Of a DNA stretch of 48,334 bases, positions 43,324-48,334 are shown piece by piece (within the stretch, counting starts at the first letter, position 1; every line of letters starts with the position of its first letter). Source of the DNA: Acidimicrobiia bacterium (lineage in GTDB: Bacteria; Actinomycetota; Acidimicrobiia; IMCC26256; JAMXLJ01); NCBI GenBank assembly GCA_024281095.1, contig JAMXLJ010000015.1, forward strand, positions 1 to 48,334, given 5' to 3'. Below the pieces are notes generated by a model. It was not told the origin of the DNA, searched no databases, and saw nothing but the letters and a program-made list of their open reading frames with translations. A program made the position numbers and the translations under genes.

Positions 43324-44286
43324 GTGCGTGTTCTGGTGACCGGCATGGGTGGCGAGCTCGGCACCCGTGTGGCGCAGGTGCTCGAGGAGCGTGACGACGT
43401 CGCCGAGATCATCGGTGTCGATTTCGTACCGCCGCGGCGCCGGCTCCACCGCAGCGAGTTCCACCGCATCGACCCGCTGCAGCGAGAGCGGCTCGCGGAC
43501 TTCGTCGCGTCCGTCGCGCCGGAGGCGGTCGTGCACGTCGGCGTGTACGAGCCCTACGCCCGCCTCGACCCCCGCGCCGCGCAGCAATACACGGAAGCCG
43601 CGACGGTGACCGCGCTCGGCGCGGCCGCCCGCGCCGGCAGCCTTCGTCGCATCGTCGTGCGCAGCGGGATCGAGATCTACGGGCGTGGTCGGGGCCGGCC
43701 GGCCGTGCCCGACGAGCACGCGCCCGTCGCACCGACGACCGCGTTCGGTCACAGCTGCCTGCAGGTCGAGGCGATCGCATCGGCCGTGGGCCGCGCGCAA
43801 CATGCGCCTGTCACCATGGTTCGTCTCGCGCCGGTCGTCGGGTCGCACGTGCCGAGCCCGCTCGGCCGGCTGCTCCGGCTGCCCGTCGTGCCCGTCCCGG
43901 CGCTCGCGGATCCCGCGTTCGCGCTCGTGGCACCGGAGGACGCGGCGCGCGCGCTCGCCGGCGCGCTCGGTACGGACCACAGTGGTCCGCTCAACGTCGT
44001 CGGGCCGGGCGCGGCAAGCCCGTGGCAGGCGGTGCGCCTCGGCGGCCGTGTGCCCTTCCCCGTGCTGTCCGCGGGATGGCAGGTCGCGTACCGGATCGCG
44101 GAGCTGGCCGGCGCGCCGATCCCGTCACACGTCGTCGAGCTGCTGGCGAAGGGACGGGCCGCGGACGGCGCGCGGGCGGTCGAGCTGCTCGCGCTGGGCT
44201 CGCTGCGATCGACGCTCGAGATCTGCGTCGAGCTGTTCGAATGGGCGACCGTCACCCACCTCCGCGCGACGGCAGCGGCGGCGTGA
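43324..44286 (+). CDS. Extended-SDR NAD(P)-binding protein lacking the catalytic Tyr/Lys
   Basis: Protein of 320 residues. The cofactor motif is degenerate (VTGMGGELGTRVAQVL, TGxxGxxG retained) with a following Asp (GVDFVPP). HVGVYEPYARLDPRAAQQY, VVRSGIEIYGRG and VTMVRLAPVVGSHVP fit the UDP-sugar epimerase/dehydratase family. At the YxxxK site the sequence is AFGHSCLQVEA, so Tyr is Phe141 and Lys is Cys145. The protein probably binds a dinucleotide without classical catalysis. From memory the nearest setting is Rv0501-Rv0502 in mycobacteria, an epimerase-like gene beside an acyltransferase. Its stop overlaps the first mini-ORF (GTGA). Confidence 0.8.
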   Translation: MRVLVTGMGGELGTRVAQVLEERDDVAEIIGVDFVPPRRRLHRSEFHRIDPLQRERLADFVASVAPEAVVHVGVYEPYARLDPRAAQQYTEAATVTALGAAARAGSLRRIVVRSGIEIYGRGRGRPAVPDEHAPVAPTTAFGHSCLQVEAIASAVGRAQHAPVTMVRLAPVVGSHVPSPLGRLLRLPVVPVPALADPAFALVAPEDAARALAGALGTDHSGPLNVVGPGAASPWQAVRLGGRVPFPVLSAGWQVAYRIAELAGAPIPSHVVELLAKGRAADGARAVELLALGSLRSTLEICVELFEWATVTHLRATAAAA

Positions 44287-44351
44287 GCAACGTGCGGACG
44301 GAGCTGCGCCCTGGGCGGATGCCCGGGAGGGCGCAGCGGAGGGAGCCATGA
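44283..44351 (+). CDS. Mini-ORF 1 (22 aa) in the repeat
   Basis: GTG at 44283 overlaps the TGA of the SDR gene; the product would be VSNVRTELRPGRMPGRAQ plus RREP. Its TGA overlaps the ATG of mini-ORF 2. The sequence is Arg/Pro-rich and unlikely to fold. The initiator context is good only for downstream copies. Function, if any, would be ribosome hand-over rather than a product. Confidence 0.3.
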   Translation: MSNVRTELRPGRMPGRAQRREP

Positions 44352-44435
44352 GCCCCGTGCGGACGGAGCTGCGCCCTGGGCGGATGCCCGGGAGGGCGCA
44401 GCGGAGGGAGCCATGAACCCCGTGCGGGGGGAGCC
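44291..44435 (+). repeat. Tandem 65-bp repeat carrying start-codon regions (2 full copies and 1 deleted copy)
   Basis: Copy 1 runs 44291-44355, copy 2 44356-44420, and copy 3 (44421-44435) keeps only its ends because the middle is missing. Each full unit begins CGTGCGGACGGAGCTGCGCC and contains a hairpin (44303-44312 with 44328-44337 in copy 1: GCTGCGCCCT and AGGGCGCAGC) and then GGAGGGAGCCATGA, a ribosome-binding site with a start codon. The real acyltransferase start at 44436 has the same flanks, so the repeat is an amplified translation-initiation region. Confidence 0.9.
44348..44416 (+). CDS. Mini-ORF 2 (22 aa) in the repeat
   Basis: ATG at 44348, preceded by GGAGGGAGCC, encodes MSPVRTELRPGRMPGRAQ plus RREP, identical to mini-ORF 1 after residue 3. 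Its stop overlaps mini-ORF 3 (ATGA at 44413-44416). Confidence 0.3.
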   Translation: MSPVRTELRPGRMPGRAQRREP

Positions 44436-44439
44436 ATGA
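44413..44439 (+). CDS. Mini-ORF 3 (8 aa) in the repeat
   Basis: ATG at 44413 encodes MNPVRGEP, then a TGA overlapping the acyltransferase ATG at 44436. It is the remnant of a third repeat copy after an internal deletion. The first five residues equal those of the acyltransferase (MNPVR). Confidence 0.3.
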   Translation: MNPVRGEP

Positions 44440-45143
44440 ACCCTGTGCGGACGGTTCGCCTCACGTTCGGCCTCGACGACGACCGCATCGGGAAGGCGGA
44501 GTCGCCGCTCGCCGCGCTGCGGCGCCGGCTCGACGGCCGGTACCCGCGCGACCCGTTCGGCCTCGACCCGCACCTCCAGGACATGGTGTCGCCGCTGTTC
44601 TCACTCGTTGCGCGGGTGGAGGTCCACGGCGGTGAGCACATCCCGGCTCGGGGGCCGGCCCTGCTCGTCTCCAACCGCGGCGTCGGGCTGCTCGAGCCCG
44701 CCGCGCTCGGCGTCGCAGTCCGCCAGGCATGCGGCCGGCGGCTGCGGATCGTCGGCACCCCCGACATGCCCGTCCTCGGTGACGCGTTCCGCTCGGTCGG
44801 CGGCATCCCCGCCTACCCGTCCGACCTCGCCGCAGTGCTGCGCGCCGGCCACCTGGCCGCGGTGCCGCTCGGCCCCACGTGGCTGCGTACCGGTGCGGGC
44901 ACGCCGCCGCTCGAGCTACTGCTCGCGGCCACCGGGTTCCCCGTCGTGCCGGTGGCCGTGGTGCCCGGCGGTCCGCTCGGTCTGCCGCTGCGGCCGTGGC
45001 GGATCGTGGTGGGCCCCGCGATCGTCACCGCCGGCGACCCCGACGACCCGCTCGAGGCGGCCGAGCTCGCCGAGGCGGCCCGGTCAGGTGTGCGCGGGCT
45101 GATCAGCGGGGATACCTCCCGAGCCGAGCGCCGCGAGGCGTGA
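44436..45143 (+). CDS. PlsC-fold acyltransferase-like protein with degenerate active site
   Basis: Protein of 235 residues. The layout matches lysophosphatidate acyltransferases: VHGGEHIPARGPALLVSNRGVGLLEPAALG (motif I region), then FRSVGGIPAYPSD, VPLGPTWLRTGAG (position of the EGTRS motif) and FPVVPVAVVPGG. The catalytic NHxxxxD is replaced by N80-R81-GVG-LL-E87, and EG is replaced by LGP. The protein may not be a functional acyltransferase, or may use another mechanism. It is coupled to the SDR gene through the tandem mini-ORFs. A membrane helix is not obvious, though residues 165-190 are hydrophobic. The start is ATG 44436 with GGGGGAGCC upstream. Confidence 0.72.
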   Translation: MNPVRTVRLTFGLDDDRIGKAESPLAALRRRLDGRYPRDPFGLDPHLQDMVSPLFSLVARVEVHGGEHIPARGPALLVSNRGVGLLEPAALGVAVRQACGRRLRIVGTPDMPVLGDAFRSVGGIPAYPSDLAAVLRAGHLAAVPLGPTWLRTGAGTPPLELLLAATGFPVVPVAVVPGGPLGLPLRPWRIVVGPAIVTAGDPDDPLEAAELAEAARSGVRGLISGDTSRAERREA

Positions 45144-45232
45144 CCTCGCGCCAACACGCGGCGATTGCGTGGGAAGCGGTAGCGTCGGGGAGCCGTCGAA
45201 GGGGCGGCCACGGAACGTGAACGAGGGGCGAG

Positions 45233-46084
45233 GTGCCCGAGGTCGTCGCCGGAGACGGCGTAGAGATCCACTACGAGGCGTTCGGCCGGCGAGACGGCGA
45301 GCCCCTCGTGCTGATCCAGGGTCTGGGTACCGACTTACGCGGCTGGGCGTTCCAGCGCCTCGCACTCGGGCGCCGATACCGGTGCGTCGCGGTCGACAAC
45401 CGGGGCGTCGGCGGCTCGGGCCGCCCGCCCGGGCCGTACTCGCTGTTCCAGATGGCCGACGACGCGATCGCCGTGCTCGACGCCGAGGGCATCGAGCACG
45501 CGCACTTCATGGGCGCATCGATGGGCGGGATCATCGCCCAGATCATTGCGGTGACCTACGCCGAGCGGGTGAGCTCGCTCGTGCTCGCGTGCACTGCGTG
45601 CCGCCACCACGAATGGCGGCGCGAGCTGCTCGCGAGCTGGGCCGACGCCGTCAGCGAGCGTGGTATGAGCGCACTCGGTGAGAACGCGCTCGAGTGGCTC
45701 ATCGGTCCGCGGCTTCGCCGCCGCTTCGGCCTGTGGCTGAACCTCCTCGCGCGCATCGTGCTCCAGCAGCCGCCGGAGCCGTTCGTCGCGCAAGTGAACG
45801 CGATCCTCGACACGTCCGACGAGCTGCGCTTCGAGCTCGGGGCGCTCGAGATCCCGACGCTCGTCCTCACGGGGTCGCAGGACGCGTTGACACCGGTCGG
45901 TGACGCGGACGAGCTCGCCGAGATCGTGCCCGGCGCACGACTCGAGATCCTCTCCGGCGCCGCGCACGGTCTCATGGTCGAGGCGCCCAACGCGTTCAAC
46001 CAGATCGTGCTGCGGTTCCTCGCCGACGTGACGGGCACCGCGCTCGCCGACGAAGGCCCCGCCGCCGCAGCCGCCTCCGCCTAG
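45233..46084 (+). CDS. Alpha/beta hydrolase (serine type)
   Basis: Protein of 283 residues. The opening VEIHYEAFGRRDGEPLVLIQGLGTD, CVAVDNRGVGGSGRPPGPYS, nucleophile elbow MGASMGGIIAQIIAV, acid in LTGSQDALTPVGDA and histidine in GAAHGLMVEAP form a complete catalytic set typical of the 3-oxoadipate enol-lactonase/esterase-like group. GAGGGGCGAG precedes the GTG at 45233. It is convergent with the polyprenyl synthase. The substrate is unknown. Confidence 0.87.
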   Translation: MPEVVAGDGVEIHYEAFGRRDGEPLVLIQGLGTDLRGWAFQRLALGRRYRCVAVDNRGVGGSGRPPGPYSLFQMADDAIAVLDAEGIEHAHFMGASMGGIIAQIIAVTYAERVSSLVLACTACRHHEWRRELLASWADAVSERGMSALGENALEWLIGPRLRRRFGLWLNLLARIVLQQPPEPFVAQVNAILDTSDELRFELGALEIPTLVLTGSQDALTPVGDADELAEIVPGARLEILSGAAHGLMVEAPNAFNQIVLRFLADVTGTALADEGPAAAAASA

Positions 46085-46096
46085 CAGCGCGGGGAG

Positions 46097-46120
46097 CGGA
46101 GCAGCCCGGAGGGTGCGGAG
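46097..46120 (-). repeat. Copy of the short GC-rich dispersed repeat (see 34804-34826)
   Basis: On the minus strand this reads CTCCGCACCCTCCGGGCTGC followed by TCCG, matching 34804-34826 except for two substitutions and one extra base. It lies in the 72-bp convergent gap between the hydrolase and polyprenyl synthase stops, whose whole length is made of GAGCG/GCGAG words. Confidence 0.35.
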
Positions 46121-46156
46121 CGAGCTCGCAGGAGCGGCGAGCTGTGCGAGCGCGAC

Positions 46157-47149
46157 CTAGGAAGATCGCGTCACGAGGCCGTCGACGAGCGCGCGCAACG
46201 AACCGCACACGCCGACGTCGAGGCCCGCTGCCGCCGAAAGGGCTTCGTCGGCCTGCTTGGCCTCGCCGCGCGCCGCGTCGAGCGCGGCCGACACCGACCC
46301 GTCCGCCGTGATGATGTCTCGCGCCCGGGCCACGGCGTCCGCATCGAGCGGGCGGCCGATCAACGCGCGCAACGGTTCGGAACCGCCGAGCGCGTAGATC
46401 ACAGGGAGTGTGTACACGCCTTCGAGCAGATCCTTGCCTGCCTGCTTGCCGAGCGTGTCGTCGCTCCCGGTGACGTCGAGCACGTCGTCGACGATCTGGA
46501 AGCACAACCCGAGGTGACGTCCGAACTCGGTGAGCGCGTCGAGCGTGACGGCGTCGACGCCGCTGACCATCCCGCCGATGCGGCACGAGGTCGCGAACAG
46601 CGCGGCAGTCTTTCCGGTGATCGCGGCGAAGTAGCGGTCCTCGGTGCGCTCCACGTCGAACAAGTGCTGCAGCTCGAGCACCTGCCCCCGGCAGAGCTCA
46701 CCGATCGTCGCCGCGAGCAGGCCCGCGACCTGCGCGCCGAGTGAGGCAGCGAGCTCCGACGCCCGTGCGAGCAGGAAGTCGCCGGCGAGGATCGCGACGA
46801 TGTTGCTCCAGCGCGCGTTGACGGCGGGAACACCGCGGCGGGTCTGCGCCTCGTCGATCACGTCGTCGTGATAGAGCGAGCCGAGGTGCACGAGCTCCAC
46901 GGCGACCGCGCCGCGCACGGCGTCCTCGGATGCGGCCTCGCCCGCGCCATGGGCCGCGTATGCCGCGCAGAGCGTCAGCGCGGGCCGGATCCGCTTCCCG
47001 CCCGCCTTCACCAGGTGGGCTGCGACCTCCGCGAGGAACTCGTCGTCGCTGCGGACCGCGTCACGCAGCCCCGCCTCCACACGCGCCAGGTCGCCGGGAA
47101 GCGGCGGGATGCCCAGGCGCTCGACCGGGTTCACCGAGACGCCCGGCAC
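46157..47149 (-). CDS. Polyprenyl diphosphate synthase (trans-type, long chain)
   Basis: Isoprenyl chain-elongation enzyme of 330 residues, probably supplying the side chain of menaquinone or a similar long prenyl diphosphate. The first Asp-rich motif is DDVID (D95, D96, D99) in LVHLGSLYHDDVIDEAQTRRG, preceded by KRIRPALTL; the second is DDVLD (D221-D225). Residues 90 and 91, four to five before the first Asp, are Gly and Ser, small side chains associated with longer products. The start is GTG 47149 or GTG 47134; the latter overlaps the stop of an upstream mini-ORF. It is convergent with the alpha/beta hydrolase and divergent from clpC. Confidence 0.93.
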   Translation of the reverse strand: MPGVSVNPVERLGIPPLPGDLARVEAGLRDAVRSDDEFLAEVAAHLVKAGGKRIRPALTLCAAYAAHGAGEAASEDAVRGAVAVELVHLGSLYHDDVIDEAQTRRGVPAVNARWSNIVAILAGDFLLARASELAASLGAQVAGLLAATIGELCRGQVLELQHLFDVERTEDRYFAAITGKTAALFATSCRIGGMVSGVDAVTLDALTEFGRHLGLCFQIVDDVLDVTGSDDTLGKQAGKDLLEGVYTLPVIYALGGSEPLRALIGRPLDADAVARARDIITADGSVSAALDAARGEAKQADEALSAAAGLDVGVCGSLRALVDGLVTRSS

Positions 47150-47169
47150 GCCCGGGGGAGGAGGCGCAT
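47131..47169 (-). CDS. Leaderless upstream mini-ORF (12 aa) before the polyprenyl synthase
   Basis: ATG at 47169, 7 nt after the -10-like TAGCCT, encodes MRLLPRACRASR and ends in TGA at 47133-47131. That TGA overlaps the GTG at 47134, which is in frame with the synthase (VNPVERLG). The arrangement allows translation to pass from a leaderless uORF to the synthase. It is in a different frame from the GTG at 47149. Confidence 0.35.
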   Translation of the reverse strand: MRLLPRACRASR

Positions 47170-47176
47170 GGGCAGG

Positions 47177-47206
47177 AGGCTACGCACCGGGGGGAACAAA
47201 CTCCAA
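47177..47206 (-). promoter_or_regulatory. Candidate promoter of the polyprenyl synthase transcript
   Basis: On the minus strand TTGGAG (47206-47201), an 18-bp spacer and TAGCCT (47182-47177) form a primary-sigma-like promoter. Initiation about 7 nt downstream would be at the ATG of the mini-ORF (47169). Confidence 0.4.
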
Positions 47207-47495
47207 GCGGAGGGGGTTGGATCGCCGTGACCCCGGAGCACGAGATTCCCGGAACACGCCGAACCCCCTGGTGCGGACCTTCAGGTCACCCGCTCGGCGA
47301 CCGATCAGTTGTTCCGAACCACACACGGCGGCAGGGAGCCGACTTCGGGGCCGATTACAATCCCACTACGAGCCATACGTCCGGCTCGTCTCCCGTTGCG
47401 AACACCTCGCGAGGCCCAGGAGGGTACGAGTCTCCCGAAGGTGCTGGTAACCGGAGAGGTGCCGGCACCGACACGCTCACGAGAGGCGGAAGCAC
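47207..47495 (+). other. Intergenic region and probable 5' leader of clpC
   Basis: Together with 47150-47206 this is the only stretch over 300 bp without a confident gene. It has TACAAT (47356-47361), a good -10 box lacking a clear -35 element, which would give a leader of about 130 nt. CCTCGCGAGG (47405-47414) is a 10-bp palindrome. GAGAGGCGGAAG lies just before the clpC GTG. I found no tRNA, riboswitch fold or convincing ClgR or HspR box. Short open frames here have no recognisable product. Confidence 0.4.
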
Positions 47496-48334
47496 GTGTT
47501 CGAACGCTTCACCGACAGGGCCCGCCGGGTCGTGGTTCTGGCGCAAGAAGAAGCACGCCTGCTGAACCACAACTACATCGGTACCGAGCACATCCTGCTC
47601 GGGCTCATCCACGAGGGTGAGGGTGTCGCCGCGAAGGCGCTCGAGTCCCTCGGCATCTCCCTCGAGGCCGTGCGCGCCCAGGTGGAGGAGATCATCGGCC
47701 ACGGCGGCTCCGCGCCGTCGGGCCACATCCCGTTCACCCCGCGCGCCAAGAAGGTCCTCGAGCTGTCGCTTCGCGAAGCGCTGCAGCTCGGTCACAACTA
47801 CATCGGCACCGAGCACATCCTCCTCGGCCTCATCCGCGAGGGCGAGGGTGTTGCCGCGCAGGTGCTCGTCAAGCTCGGCGCCGATCTGTCGCGCGTGCGC
47901 CAGCAGGTCATCCAGCTGCTGTCCGGTTACGCCGGCGGCAAGGAGTCCGCGCCCGCGGGCGGCGGCAGCGAGAGCGCGCCGTCGGGCTCGCTCGTGCTCG
48001 ACCAGTTCGGCCGCAACCTCACACAGCTCGCGCGCGAGAAGAAGCTCGATCCCGTCATCGGTCGCGAGAAGGAGATCGAGCGGGTCATGCAGGTGCTGTC
48101 GCGGCGCACCAAGAACAACCCCGTGTTGATCGGTGAGCCCGGCGTCGGCAAGACCGCGATCGTCGAGGGTCTCGCCACCGACATTGTCGACGGCGACGTG
48201 CCCGAGACGTTGAAGGGCAAGCAGCTCTACACGCTCGACCTCGGCGCGCTGGTCGCGGGCTCGCGTTACCGCGGCGACTTCGAGGAGCGCCTGAAGAAGG
48301 TGCTCAAGGAGATCCGCACCCGCGGCGACATCAT
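47496..48334 (+). CDS. clpC: ATP-dependent Clp protease ATPase subunit ClpC (partial, runs off the window)
   Basis: First 279 residues of a Hsp100 unfoldase that feeds substrates to ClpP. It starts at GTG 47496 ([20 protein letters not shown]) after a GAGAGGCGGAAG ribosome-binding site. The N-domain holds the two Clp_N repeats, each with the block [14 protein letters not shown] (residues 24-37 and 99-112), a Gly/Ser/Ala-rich linker (about 150-165), then the first AAA+ module with Walker A GEPGVGKT (213-220). The protein continues beyond 48334. The placement after the pantothenate block recalls mycobacterial clpC1. Confidence 0.96.
   Translation, partial: MFERFTDRARRVVVLAQEEARLLNHNYIGTEHILLGLIHEGEGVAAKALESLGISLEAVRAQVEEIIGHGGSAPSGHIPFTPRAKKVLELSLREALQLGHNYIGTEHILLGLIREGEGVAAQVLVKLGADLSRVRQQVIQLLSGYAGGKESAPAGGGSESAPSGSLVLDQFGRNLTQLAREKKLDPVIGREKEIERVMQVLSRRTKNNPVLIGEPGVGKTAIVEGLATDIVDGDVPETLKGKQLYTLDLGALVAGSRYRGDFEERLKKVLKEIRTRGDI

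Noticed and set aside
47281-47420. ClgR or HspR operator upstream of clpC
   Set aside because: CGCTCGGCG and CCTCGCGAGG were examined; neither has the spacing of a ClgR box or of the HspR CTTGAGT-N7-ACTCAAG element.
1-48334. tRNA, rRNA, CRISPR array, insertion sequence or prophage
   Set aside because: No T-arm/anticodon pattern in gaps, no spaced direct repeats other than the 65-bp tandem unit, and no transposase, integrase or phage protein motifs were found.

Overview
The window is GC-rich, densely coded bacterial chromosome, most likely from an actinobacterium. Supporting signs are the many GTG and TTG starts, 1-4 bp stop/start overlaps, a SigR/RsrA-type redox sigma pair, a WS/DGAT acyltransferase, ClpC, and a gene order from a zinc-protease gene through tilS, hpt, ftsH, folE, folP, folB, folK, DUF2520, panC, panD and coaX towards clpC that I recall from the Mycobacterium tuberculosis Rv3626c-Rv3596c region. 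The non-mycobacterial insertions (nadB, nadC, a phosphatase-like gene, a VOC gene) suggest a deep-branching actinobacterium, perhaps Acidimicrobiia, but the class is not proven. I found no rRNA, tRNA, CRISPR array, transposase or prophage gene.

Layout. 1-66: start of a divergent exported protein cut by the window edge. 146-3370: Gfo/Idh/MocA oxidoreductase and an alpha-glucan phosphorylase. 3482-11947: a catabolic-looking cluster (FAD oxidoreductase, epoxide-hydrolase-like protein, GNAT, a pair of class III CoA-transferase subunits, and on the opposite strand an SDR, an AcuI/YhdH-type reductase and a hotdog thioesterase). 11981-17354: YihY membrane protein, membrane-anchored esterase, WS/DGAT and another alpha/beta hydrolase, which fits ester or storage-lipid turnover. 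17361-19721: TetR regulator divergent from a 14-TM MFS exporter. 19728-22675: SRPBCC protein, secreted esterase, NIPSNAP-like protein and a CsbD stress protein with a SigB/SigF-like promoter. 22748-25109: enoyl-CoA hydratase and acyl-CoA synthetase. 25184-27854: DrrAB-type ABC exporter and a DUF1345 membrane protein. 27908-29087: SigR-like sigma factor, its zinc anti-sigma factor and a small exported membrane protein.

29099-43313 is a long housekeeping and cofactor block: zinc metalloprotease, tilS, hpt, ftsH, folate genes (folE, folP, folB, folK), pantothenate genes (DUF2520, panC, panD), NAD genes (nadB, nadC) and coaX. Most junctions overlap, so the block is probably co-transcribed in a few units. 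43324-45143 holds an extended-SDR protein and a PlsC-fold protein, both lacking canonical catalytic residues, joined by a tandem 65-bp repeat that encodes a chain of translationally coupled mini-ORFs. 45233-47149 carries an alpha/beta hydrolase and a convergent polyprenyl diphosphate synthase. clpC begins at 47496 and runs off the right end.

The most unusual items are: the mini-ORF cascade at 44283-44439; a phosphatase-like protein in the folate operon with its catalytic cysteine replaced by histidine; a CoA-transferase pair in which only one subunit keeps the catalytic aspartate; a recurrent TANNNT box 6-8 nt before start codons suggesting leaderless mRNAs; and a leaderless upstream mini-ORF whose stop overlaps a possible start of the polyprenyl synthase.
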